Shown: piece after piece, positions 16,560-24,666 of the stretch
How positions within the stretch are numbered: position 1 is the stretch's first letter
How the letters are laid out: the number at the start of each line of letters is the position of its first letter
NCBI GenBank assembly: GCA_965203535.1
Contig: OZ241897.1
Location: 1,736,001 to 1,800,000, forward strand
Origin: JAJDTT01 sp022827025
GTDB lineage: Bacteria > Acidobacteriota > UBA6911 > RPQK01 > JAJDTT01
Length of the DNA: 64,000 nucleotides
Direction of reading: 5' to 3'
Notes under the pieces: generated by a model
What the model was told of the DNA's origin: nothing
Databases searched by the model: none
Seen by the model: only the letters and a program-made list of their open reading frames with translations
Position numbers and translations under genes: made by a program

Positions 16560-18086
16560 TCACTCGTTGCCCTCCCGAAGCCGGTTCACGGTGTAGGCGG
16601 CCAACCTGGTCACCAGGGATTCGCCGTCTTGGGAACGGATCCTCCGGCCCGGACGCAGCTCGTAGACACGCCCCCGCACCAAGGGATCCAGGAGACGGAG
16701 CGAAACCCGGCGTCCGTCGCGGGAAATGGAAACCTTCTCGATCCGGACCGGCGTCACGTCCGTCTTGGGAGACCCGTATTCCCCGTGGTAGCGGTAGTAG
16801 TAGTGGAAAACGGAATAGTCGCCGGCGCGGGCGGCGGTGGCCGGATCCACCGGCTTGGTGAAGACGAGGTCGAACCCCGATTCGGTCAGGCGCATCTCCT
16901 GGATGTCCATGGGGGTCTTTCCCGTCCAGGCCACCCGCTGCAGTCCCTCTCCGAGTCCCCAGATCCGTGAGGTCTGCGCCACGTAGAGATCTCCATTCGG
17001 AGAGAAGGCCAGCCGAATGTTTCCCTTGCGAAGCCCGCGCCCCTCGATGAACGGGAAGCAGGCGCCCTGCCAGGTCCCCCCGACCTTCTCCAGGTAGACC
17101 CGGTGTATCCGGGGATAGGTCCAGTCGGCGATGAACATCTGGCCTGAGTAGGGGCCGAACCGGCCTCGGGTGCGGTCCTCCAAGGGCTGTGCCAGGGAAC
17201 CGGCCATGTCGTTCTGGGGAATCTGGACCGCCGGCGGTTTCCGCCGCCGCGCCAGCGTCTCCACCTCGATGTCCACGGGGTTGACGCCCTGGAAGTCCGG
17301 ATGCCAATTCAGAGAAGCGGGGTGTCCATAGAACGATCCGGGCGTCACATGATGCAGAGGAGAGGTTCCGATCCACCCCCCCTGATTGTCGGTGGCGAAC
17401 AGTTCCCCTTCCCGGTTGAACCCCAGGCCATTGGGCTGCCGGAAACCGGAGGCGAAGGGCACGAATTCTCCGGCAGGAGTGATCTTGATCACCCAGCCGC
17501 GGTATGAGACGGGTGAATTGTGCAGGACCCGGCCCACGATTCCGGGCCTGGGTTTCTCGGCGACCCGGCTCCGATTTGTCGCCGCTCCCCGGCCCGAGGA
17601 CCTGTGACGGCTCGAACCCGAGGCCAGTCCCAAGCCCATGTAGAAGTTCCCTTCCCCGTCCCGGGCCAGACCGTAGGCATACTCGTGGTAGTTGCCCGAC
17701 ATTCCCCACCGGTCGCTGAGGGTCTGGTAGTGATCGGCCCGTCCGTCGCCATCGGTGTCGACCACCCGCGTCAACTCGGACCGTTGCGCCACGAAGTATT
17801 CTCCCGGCCTTCCGGCGACGATTCCCAGCGGGACCTGGAGTCCGGTGGCGAACCGGCTCCAGCGGCCCGTTTCCGGATCCCGCCGGTAGAGGCCCCCGCG
17901 TCGAAAGCAGGCCACCAGCCGCCCGTGCGGATCGAAATCGATCCCGCCCACCTCGGGCGCCGCTCCCCGAGGCGTCTTCACGGTCTCGATCCGGTAGCTC
18001 TCCTTGGGGACCTGCGCCAACGCGGAGGAGGGACCGGTCCACGCCGCAGCCAGCCACGTCAGGAGAAGAGCGGCAGCCACTCTCAT
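16560..18086 (-). CDS. Secreted sorbosone/glucose-dehydrogenase-like beta-propeller protein
   Basis: A 508-residue exported protein. A signal peptide (residues 1-25, ending SSALAQ) is followed by a six-bladed-propeller-like region with GGIDFDPHGRLV, NGLGFNREGELFATDNQGGW and FNREGELF-type blades, as in PQQ-dependent sugar dehydrogenases and the PVC-type membrane-bound dehydrogenase domain. It has no heme motif of its own. Its ATG overlaps the stop of the upstream penta-heme gene (ATGA), implying translational coupling. A propeller dehydrogenase that hands electrons to the heme partner is the natural hypothesis, but the substrate and whether PQQ is bound are unproven. Confidence 0.8.
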   Translation of the reverse strand: MRVAAALLLTWLAAAWTGPSSALAQVPKESYRIETVKTPRGAAPEVGGIDFDPHGRLVACFRRGGLYRRDPETGRWSRFATGLQVPLGIVAGRPGEYFVAQRSELTRVVDTDGDGRADHYQTLSDRWGMSGNYHEYAYGLARDGEGNFYMGLGLASGSSRHRSSGRGAATNRSRVAEKPRPGIVGRVLHNSPVSYRGWVIKITPAGEFVPFASGFRQPNGLGFNREGELFATDNQGGWIGTSPLHHVTPGSFYGHPASLNWHPDFQGVNPVDIEVETLARRRKPPAVQIPQNDMAGSLAQPLEDRTRGRFGPYSGQMFIADWTYPRIHRVYLEKVGGTWQGACFPFIEGRGLRKGNIRLAFSPNGDLYVAQTSRIWGLGEGLQRVAWTGKTPMDIQEMRLTESGFDLVFTKPVDPATAARAGDYSVFHYYYRYHGEYGSPKTDVTPVRIEKVSISRDGRRVSLRLLDPLVRGRVYELRPGRRIRSQDGESLVTRLAAYTVNRLREGNE

Positions 18087-20590
18087 TCCGTCGCGCTCCT
18101 GACAACGATCTCGAAGTGTGTGTCCCCGCCGATGGGAATCCCGACCCCGCCCTTCTCCACGGTCCCCTGGCTCGCCGTGATTCGAACCGGACCCTCGACG
18201 CCGGCGTCGAAGCGGAGCGGCGCCTGGACCCGCTCGATCCGGAACTCCCAGCGAAACCCGTCATCGGTTCCGATGGGGCGGATGCGTTCGTAGACTTTCG
18301 CTCCGCCCACCGAGTAATGGAATTCGGGAACGCCGTCCCGGATGCGGTAGCCCTGGAAGCGAGCTTCCGGAAGCCCTCCGGAATCCGCCAGCCGGAACGG
18401 GAAACGGGTCGACCGGAAAAACCGCTTCCCCGGGATCCGCGGGGTCAGAGTGTAACCATCGTCTCCAGCCTTCTTGTGCAGGGTTGCCTCGAGATCCAGA
18501 AACTCCCCCCTCCAGGCATACAGCAGACGGTGCGAGCCGGCATCGAAGCAGTAGGAGAGGCCGCCGGGCATGCCCACTGCGATCGCCGCCGGAGTCGCCT
18601 CCGGCATGATGGTCCGGACCACGACGGTCCCCTGGGAAGGATCCGGGCGGGCTTCGGCCGTCCAGGGATCGGGCGGCGGCTCCAGACCGGGGAGGAAATG
18701 ACCGGCCGCGCCGACGCCGAGCGCCCCCCAGATCCTCTGAATGCTCTCTTCCCTCTCCTCCGGCGCGATGTCCGTGAAATGCTCCGGCATGGAGGTTCCG
18801 GAGAGGATCCGGGCCGGGTTCAACATGAATCGCCGGTACCACGGGTAGCGGAGGCGATGAGCGGCCTGGGCCAATTGGGGCGCCCGCTCCCCCTGGGCCC
18901 GGTAGTCCGCCCAGTCATGGCAGCCGATGCAGCCCAGGCTCTTCCCTTCCGTGTCCCGACCCAACAGCGTCAATCCCTTGTTCGTATCTTGCTGGGACGT
19001 CACCGACTCCACCGCAGGAGCCGAAGGGTCGAGACCCGATGCCTTGGCGAATCCGTGGATCAGCGGTTCCACCTGGTTTCGAGGAAACCGGGGCATGCGT
19101 AGCGCAAGCCAACTCCGGAGCCGGACCCTTCCCAGAAGCGCTTCGTCCAGGAACTCGAGCCGGAGCTTCTCTCCGGCCGCGGTCAGGACCGGCGCGCCGG
19201 CGGTCTGCCCTCCGCCGAAGTGGTCCATGACGTGACAGGCCGTGCAGCGAAGCCGGCGGACCCGCCGGTAGAAATCGTAGACGGGCGCGGGACTGACGTC
19301 GGGGAACCGCTGTTGAAGCCGCAGAAAGTCTCGAATCGCCGCCCGCCGTTCGCCGTCCAGACGATACCGGGGGAGGCCGGTCCCGGGTTCTTCCGCCAGG
19401 CATCCGTCCTCAAGGGAGAGATCGGCTACGGCGGGAACCGGACGATCGAGTTCGCCGGCCGGTTCCCGGTCCTCCAGCCGGTGACAGGAAAGACATCCCC
19501 GGGAACGGACCAAATCCTCTCCGCGGGCCGAATTACCGTCTGGAATCGGACGTTTCGGAGATCTCGGCGCGGAAGCGGTCAGGTATGCGGCAACCTGGCG
19601 CGCCTCCGCGTCCTCCAGGTGCAGCGAAGGCATGCGGCTTTCAGGATGGTGGCGGAAGGGGTCCTTCAGGTAGGAGACCAAACCTGCGGCGGTCATCTTG
19701 GACCCGACTCCGTCCAAGGAATAGCTTTCCGAGGTATGGCATGCGATGCAACCCAAAGAGTCGTAGAGGCCGCGGCCGGCGTCCACTCCGGTGAGACCGG
19801 TCTCTGGAACGGGCGGATCGGTCATCGCATGCGAAGAGAGGAACGCTGCCACGTCCCGGGCCTCGTCTTCGTCCAAGAGCGACGGCATCGTGGCTTCAGG
19901 GCGGACCGCGGCCGGATCGATGAGCCACTCGTGGAGCCAGCCCGGGTCCAGCCCGGCGGCGGCGCCCAAATCGGGTCCGCGGCGCCGATCCAGGGATGCA
20001 GACTGACTCTTGTGACAGTTGACGCAACCCAGGTCCTCGACCAGGTCCCGGCCCCGTTCGACCCGGTCCTGGTCCGGCCCCGGCGAACTCCCCGGTTCAT
20101 GGAACAGGACCCGGGAAGGAACCGGCTCCAGGGGAAAATGCTCCGATTCCCAGAGCAGCCGGAGTTGCGCCGGCCCCGGCAACCGCCGGTAACTCAGTCG
20201 AACGCGATGCCGGCCCGGGGCCAGGGTCACGGCTTCGCCGCCGACCTCCTTCCCGCCGACCTCCAACCGACCACCGCCCTCGAATCGGTAGCGGCCCGCC
20301 TCCAGGATCGACAGGAAACCCTCCCACTCGACGTGGAAGCCGGGATCCAGGGAAGGATGCAGGGACTCCCCTTCCTCCAAGTAGAAATGGGGAGTCGGCG
20401 TCACCAGGTGGACGCGATGCTGCCCGTCTTCGTAGCGGGCGGCCAATCCGGGCCGGAGCTCTCGCTTTCCGAGGTCCGGCGGTCCCGGGACCGGACCGGA
20501 TTCAGCGCCCGGGCGGCAGGCGGCCAGACCGGCGGCGGCAATCAGGATGATGCACCCGTTGATCCGAAACAGAATTGAGTTCGGCTTCAC
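18083..20590 (-). CDS. PA14-domain lipoprotein with five c-type heme motifs
   Basis: An 835-residue exported lipoprotein (AAAGLAAC near residue 25). A PA14-like carbohydrate-binding domain spans about residues 45-165. Five CxxCH sites follow: CVNCH near 189, CIACH near 280, CLSCH near 365, CTACH near 450 and CIGCH near 555. The last 200 residues form a beta domain containing GTVVVRTIMPEATP. The start is a GTG at 20590. The gene overlaps the propeller dehydrogenase gene by 4 bp. It probably carries electrons from periplasmic sugar oxidation. The combination of a sugar-binding module with several cytochrome c units is typical of PVC/Acidobacteria secreted oxidases of unknown substrate. Confidence 0.85.
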   Translation of the reverse strand: MKPNSILFRINGCIILIAAAGLAACRPGAESGPVPGPPDLGKRELRPGLAARYEDGQHRVHLVTPTPHFYLEEGESLHPSLDPGFHVEWEGFLSILEAGRYRFEGGGRLEVGGKEVGGEAVTLAPGRHRVRLSYRRLPGPAQLRLLWESEHFPLEPVPSRVLFHEPGSSPGPDQDRVERGRDLVEDLGCVNCHKSQSASLDRRRGPDLGAAAGLDPGWLHEWLIDPAAVRPEATMPSLLDEDEARDVAAFLSSHAMTDPPVPETGLTGVDAGRGLYDSLGCIACHTSESYSLDGVGSKMTAAGLVSYLKDPFRHHPESRMPSLHLEDAEARQVAAYLTASAPRSPKRPIPDGNSARGEDLVRSRGCLSCHRLEDREPAGELDRPVPAVADLSLEDGCLAEEPGTGLPRYRLDGERRAAIRDFLRLQQRFPDVSPAPVYDFYRRVRRLRCTACHVMDHFGGGQTAGAPVLTAAGEKLRLEFLDEALLGRVRLRSWLALRMPRFPRNQVEPLIHGFAKASGLDPSAPAVESVTSQQDTNKGLTLLGRDTEGKSLGCIGCHDWADYRAQGERAPQLAQAAHRLRYPWYRRFMLNPARILSGTSMPEHFTDIAPEEREESIQRIWGALGVGAAGHFLPGLEPPPDPWTAEARPDPSQGTVVVRTIMPEATPAAIAVGMPGGLSYCFDAGSHRLLYAWRGEFLDLEATLHKKAGDDGYTLTPRIPGKRFFRSTRFPFRLADSGGLPEARFQGYRIRDGVPEFHYSVGGAKVYERIRPIGTDDGFRWEFRIERVQAPLRFDAGVEGPVRITASQGTVEKGGVGIPIGGDTHFEIVVRSATE

Positions 20591-20690
20591 GGAAGATCCG
20601 ATACCATCTGCCTCTTATGGGAAAGGGGAATTGAAGAGACGAGTGGTCGGGCACCCCTTCCCTGCTGTGCCATTGCCTTGGGGGGAGCTC

Positions 20691-20749
20691 GGCGCCTGGA
20701 AAGACGCCGGTCCTGTTCGGCGCCTAGAAAGACGCCGCTCCGGACGCCG
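20691..20749. repeat. REP-2 family palindromes (two units)
   Basis: Two adjacent short palindromes, GGCGCCTGGAAAGACGCC (from 20691) and GGCGCCTAGAAAGACGCC (from about 20720), followed by GCTCC boxes. They lie between the penta-heme and ceramidase-like genes and run into the 3' end of the latter. The same unit recurs near 33.4-33.7 kb and 51.6-51.7 kb. Confidence 0.75.
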
Positions 20750-22091
20750 CTCCTACGCGTTTCACCAGTTCGTCCACCTTCTCCACGATGATCTCTTCCA
20801 CCGGCGCTTCGAAGGGTCCCGATTGACCATATGGGACCATGGCTCCTCCACCTTCGTAACCGCCCTCCTTGAGCACCCTCAGGGAGGGGATGTAGGCGAA
20901 GACCTCGTTGGAGAAGCCGGCCACCCAGACCTTGTCCCACCCATGGGCCCTCTTGAGCCGCAGGGAGTAGTCGACCACCACCTCGCCCGCCAGGTGGATC
21001 AGAGTGAGGTCGTTCCCGAACTGCCAGACCTGAATCGGGTAGGGATAGCTGTCGGGCAGCCGTCCCTCCCGCTCGATCCGGTTCAGGAGGAGTTGGGCGT
21101 GGCGCTTGCGCATTCCCGTCTCCCGTCCGACCCGGGCTTCCAACTCCGGGCGGGAAGGCGGCTTGCTGAAGGGGATCGCCACCCGCTCGAAGGCGCTCTG
21201 GAGCGGTCCCCGGACCGGTGTCATCTCTCCGCCCAGCACCAGGTCCACGGCGTAGGCCAGGATCTGGCCGTAATGCCGGGCCATCTGCACCGATCGCCGG
21301 GGCAAGGGGTTGGCGTCGGCTCCGCAGCCGGTGACGAACAGGGCGGTGGCGCCGGGATGCTTCTCCTGCACGGATTCCTGGGCGAACCCGGGCCAGTCGC
21401 CGTTGATCTGGTCGCCCGAAAGGACCGTGGCGTGGCAGGCGTATCCGAAGACCACGGCCCGCAACCCGCCATCCACACCACGCACGGCCAGGACGGGAAC
21501 ATCGTGGTCTACCGGACCGGGCAGATGGCGTTTTCCGGTCCGCACCCGGCGGCGGTTGACGGCAAATCCGGCTGACCCCTGACCGAAGGAGAGCCGGGCC
21601 GGCGAGAGCGTTTCCAGGGACTGGCCGATCACCGTCACGATTTCATCCAGGACCCGACGGGTGTAGCGGCGGACCACCCGGAGGTGTTCCTCTTCCAAGG
21701 GATAGGCGGGCCGCAAGACCTCCCCGGTGACGGGCCCGCTGTGCGTGTGGGAGAAGTTGAGGCCGAGGCGATCCCGGCTCAGCCCGAATTCCTGCCAGGC
21801 CCGCTCCGCGACCTGGTCCGAGAGAAGTCGGCTGAATCCCAGCAGGTCGATGGTCACCAGGACGGTGACCGCACCGGTCTCATCCTCCAGGGCCAGGGCC
21901 TTGGCGTGGATGTCCTGCAGGACTTCGCCCGAAGGCCGTTCCCGGGATCCGTAGCCCGCCAGCCAAATGGGTTCCTGCGGCGTGATGGGCACACTGGCCA
22001 CTCCCGCTCTCCAACCGGATGGCCTCTGACCGGCGGCGCACTCTGCCACGAGCAGGAGCAATACCATCGTCCAAGGTGAGATTCTCTTCAT
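20724..22091 (-). CDS. Neutral/alkaline ceramidase-like secreted hydrolase
   Basis: A 455-residue exported protein matching the N-terminal catalytic domain of neutral/alkaline non-lysosomal ceramidases (PF04734). GWRAGVASVPITPQEPIWL near residue 25, NFSHTHSGPVTG near residue 115 (Zn-binding His pair) and FVTGCGADANPLPRR near residue 260 are characteristic. True ceramidases are longer and have a C-terminal Ig-like domain that is absent here, so the substrate may be another amide or lactone. A signal peptide ends near AAGQ. It lies 7 bp downstream of the LLM oxidoreductase on the same strand. Confidence 0.85.
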   Translation of the reverse strand: MKRISPWTMVLLLLVAECAAGQRPSGWRAGVASVPITPQEPIWLAGYGSRERPSGEVLQDIHAKALALEDETGAVTVLVTIDLLGFSRLLSDQVAERAWQEFGLSRDRLGLNFSHTHSGPVTGEVLRPAYPLEEEHLRVVRRYTRRVLDEIVTVIGQSLETLSPARLSFGQGSAGFAVNRRRVRTGKRHLPGPVDHDVPVLAVRGVDGGLRAVVFGYACHATVLSGDQINGDWPGFAQESVQEKHPGATALFVTGCGADANPLPRRSVQMARHYGQILAYAVDLVLGGEMTPVRGPLQSAFERVAIPFSKPPSRPELEARVGRETGMRKRHAQLLLNRIEREGRLPDSYPYPIQVWQFGNDLTLIHLAGEVVVDYSLRLKRAHGWDKVWVAGFSNEVFAYIPSLRVLKEGGYEGGGAMVPYGQSGPFEAPVEEIIVEKVDELVKRVGAASGAASF

Positions 22092-22098
22092 GACCCGA

Positions 22099-23046
22099 TT
22101 ACTCCTGTTCTTCGCTCAGAATCTCGTCGGCGAACCGGCGAACCGCGTCCAGGGTCTCCCGCGTGCTCGGGGCTTCCACCGAGAGGACCAGGTAGTCGAG
22201 TCCCGCGTCCCGGTAGCGGCAAACATCGTCGCGGACTTGCGCCGCGGTGCCGGTCAGGTGGAGCCGCTCCCCGTTGCCGTTGAAGCGAGCTTCCCCCAGG
22301 ACCAGCGTGTGTCTCAAGGTGACGCCGACCGTATGCGGGTCGCGGCCCTCTTCGCGGCAGATTCGAGCCAGTTCCTGCCGGGCCTCCCCGACCTGGCGGG
22401 GAGTGAGCCGGATCCCGTGCCACGCATCCCCCAGCCGGACGCTCCGGCGCAGGGCGAAGCGGGAATTCCCTCCCACCCAGACGGGGGGATGCGGCGGCTG
22501 CGACGGCCGCGGGAAGAAGACCATTCCCGAGGTGCGGAAGTGCTTCCCCCGGTACTCGGGGACATCGTCGGCGCAGGCGGCCTTGAAGATCTCGATGTGC
22601 TCGTCGGTGAGCGCTCCCCGCTCACGGTAGGACGCCCCCATGGAGGCAAATTCTTCCGGCATCCAACCCACGCCCACGCCGTAGATCACCCGTCCCCCGG
22701 AGAGGACGTCCAGAGTGGTGATCATCTTGGCGTTCAGGAGGGGATTCCGGAAAGGAAGGACCAGGACGCTGACGCCCAGGCGCAACCGGCGGGTGGATCC
22801 CCCGACGAAGCTGAGGGTGGCCAGGGACTCCAGGACGTTCTGAGCGTCCGGACTGGCCTTGCCGGGACCAAACCGGTCCGGGTAGCGCCGGGCCAGATCC
22901 GCCGGGAACAGGGTCCGGTCGCTGACCCAGACCGAGTCGAATCCGGCGTCCTCGATAGCCCCGGCCATTCTCCGGACGTATTCGGCCTGAGCTCCGGCGG
23001 TGACTGCCGGCGTGACCGAAGTGGTCACGGCGACTCCGAACTTCAT
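22099..23046 (-). CDS. LLM-class F420-dependent oxidoreductase
   Basis: A 315-residue luciferase-like monooxygenase-fold enzyme of the TIGR03619 type. MKFGVAVTTS begins strand one, DSVWVSDRTLFP near residue 45, YGVGVGWMPEEF near residue 125 and PVWVGGNSRFALRRS near residue 185 follow the family pattern. Members use F420 or FMN to oxidise or reduce diverse substrates. The ATG at 23046 with GGAGGG upstream is preferred; the frame opens 12 codons earlier. It is probably co-transcribed with the ceramidase-like gene and is divergent from the exported propeller gene. Confidence 0.87.
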   Translation of the reverse strand: MKFGVAVTTSVTPAVTAGAQAEYVRRMAGAIEDAGFDSVWVSDRTLFPADLARRYPDRFGPGKASPDAQNVLESLATLSFVGGSTRRLRLGVSVLVLPFRNPLLNAKMITTLDVLSGGRVIYGVGVGWMPEEFASMGASYRERGALTDEHIEIFKAACADDVPEYRGKHFRTSGMVFFPRPSQPPHPPVWVGGNSRFALRRSVRLGDAWHGIRLTPRQVGEARQELARICREEGRDPHTVGVTLRHTLVLGEARFNGNGERLHLTGTAAQVRDDVCRYRDAGLDYLVLSVEAPSTRETLDAVRRFADEILSEEQE

Positions 23047-23147
23047 GCCTCTCGTGAGCCCTCCTTGCCGGCATCTTATCACCCCCGTGAACGACCGGTG
23101 ATAGACTTCGGTGGAGCCGAAACGGGCATTTTGCGGAATTCTTGAAC

Positions 23148-24608
23148 ATGCGCACCCAGACGAGAGAAGTGCTGGCCGTGTTGATTTTCGCCGTTTCCGG
23201 GTCCTTTCTCCCCGGAAGCTCGCACCCAGCCGGTATTGACGTCGGCCACCGGAAACAGCTTTTCATCGACGACTACGCCGTCGAGTCCACCGAGGGAGTG
23301 ACCCGGCGGTTGCACCGGTTGGAACGACATCCGGGCAACCCGGTCCTGGTGGGCGACCGCCCCTGGGAACGATGGCTGGTTTCTCCGAATGGAAGGGCCG
23401 TCCTTTTCGATCGTGAGACGGGCGAATTCAAGATGTGGTACATGGCCTCCCACATGGAAGAGGGGGCGCCGGGCGGTTTCCGGTACAAGGTGGCCTACGC
23501 CGTATCCAAGGACGGCGCCCACTGGACCAAACCGAACCTGGGCCAGGTGGATTGGGAGGGTTCGCGTGACAACAATCTGATTCCGCGGGGCGTCAACTGG
23601 ATGAGGCGGGCCAACGTCATCAAGGACCTCCGCGACCCGGATCCCCAGCGTCGGTTCAAGATGACGTACGTGGACGTCTTCGACGGACAGCCGGCCATCA
23701 CCAAGGGCTATTCGGCCGACGGAATCCACTGGAGGCTCAACGGTGACGGGAAGCCCTGGTTCCGGCGGCCCCACAACGGCAACCTGCTGGGTTGGGATCC
23801 GCGGATCCGGCGCTACGTCTTCTACGTGCGGATGCGCGCCGCGCAGAATACGGTGGGGCGGGCCGTCAGCGCCGACTTCGTCACCTGGTCGGAGCCCGAG
23901 ACGGTGATGGCTCCCGGACCGGACGAACCCGATCTCCACTTCAAGGGGCTGGCCGCGTTCCTCTACGAGGACCTCTACCTGGGCTGGCTCTGGGTCTTCG
24001 AACGAGGGGCGAAGGAGTTCGTCGCGGCGGCGGCCGAGTTGGCCGTGAGCCGGGACGGGATCCACTGGAGCCGGCCCTTTCCCGGGTCTTTCGTTCTGGA
24101 GCGGGGGGAGGATCCGGCCTGGGACAGCGCGCTGAGCATCCCGGTGGCTCCCGTGGTGCACGACCAGCGGATCTGGTGCTACTACTGGGGCGAGAACATG
24201 CCCTACACCGTGGACGCCATCCGGAAGGTCAAAGACGGCTGGTTCCGGGACGGCCAGAGGATCCAGAGAGCGACCGGTCTGGCCACCTTGCGGCTGGACG
24301 GATTCGTCTCGCTGTCGGCGCCGGGGGAAGGATCGGTCACCACACGGCTTTTGCAGACTCCCGGCGGGCGACTGACGGTCAACGCCCGGGTGGGGGGCGA
24401 TCTCCGGGCGGAGATCCTGGACGGGGACGGCAACGTGATTCCCGGATACGGCGTGCAACAGTGCAATCCGGTCCGCGGGGACTCGTTGCGCCACGCCGTC
24501 ACTTGGGGAACCGGATCGGATCTCGTCCCTCGCCGGAAGGCGGGCCTGCGAGTTCGATTCCATCTGCGGGACACGGACCTTTACGCCTTTCAAATCAGGG
24601 GCGATTGA
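23148..24608 (+). CDS. Secreted glycosidase-like five-bladed propeller protein, paralogue A
   Basis: A 486-residue exported protein. After a signal peptide comes the family opening GHRKQLFIDDYAVEST. Propeller repeats with a KMWYM and SKDGAHWTKP pattern resemble GH32/GH43 folds. A C-terminal beta-sandwich tail contains VIPGYGVQQCNPV and RFHLRDTDLYAFQIRG. Two more full-length paralogues (29.1-30.6 kb and 33.8-35.5 kb) and one C-terminal relic (51.4 kb) occur in this window. The family is common in Planctomycetes and Acidobacteria and is annotated only by fold; a role in cleavage or binding of plant or algal glycans is inference. ATG 23148 is favoured over a TTG at 23142. Confidence 0.8.
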   Translation: MRTQTREVLAVLIFAVSGSFLPGSSHPAGIDVGHRKQLFIDDYAVESTEGVTRRLHRLERHPGNPVLVGDRPWERWLVSPNGRAVLFDRETGEFKMWYMASHMEEGAPGGFRYKVAYAVSKDGAHWTKPNLGQVDWEGSRDNNLIPRGVNWMRRANVIKDLRDPDPQRRFKMTYVDVFDGQPAITKGYSADGIHWRLNGDGKPWFRRPHNGNLLGWDPRIRRYVFYVRMRAAQNTVGRAVSADFVTWSEPETVMAPGPDEPDLHFKGLAAFLYEDLYLGWLWVFERGAKEFVAAAAELAVSRDGIHWSRPFPGSFVLERGEDPAWDSALSIPVAPVVHDQRIWCYYWGENMPYTVDAIRKVKDGWFRDGQRIQRATGLATLRLDGFVSLSAPGEGSVTTRLLQTPGGRLTVNARVGGDLRAEILDGDGNVIPGYGVQQCNPVRGDSLRHAVTWGTGSDLVPRRKAGLRVRFHLRDTDLYAFQIRGD

Positions 24609-24666
24609 CGATATCGACGGGCGTTCAGAAGAGTCCGTCTAGAATTCAGCATCTTCCGGCGTTCCC

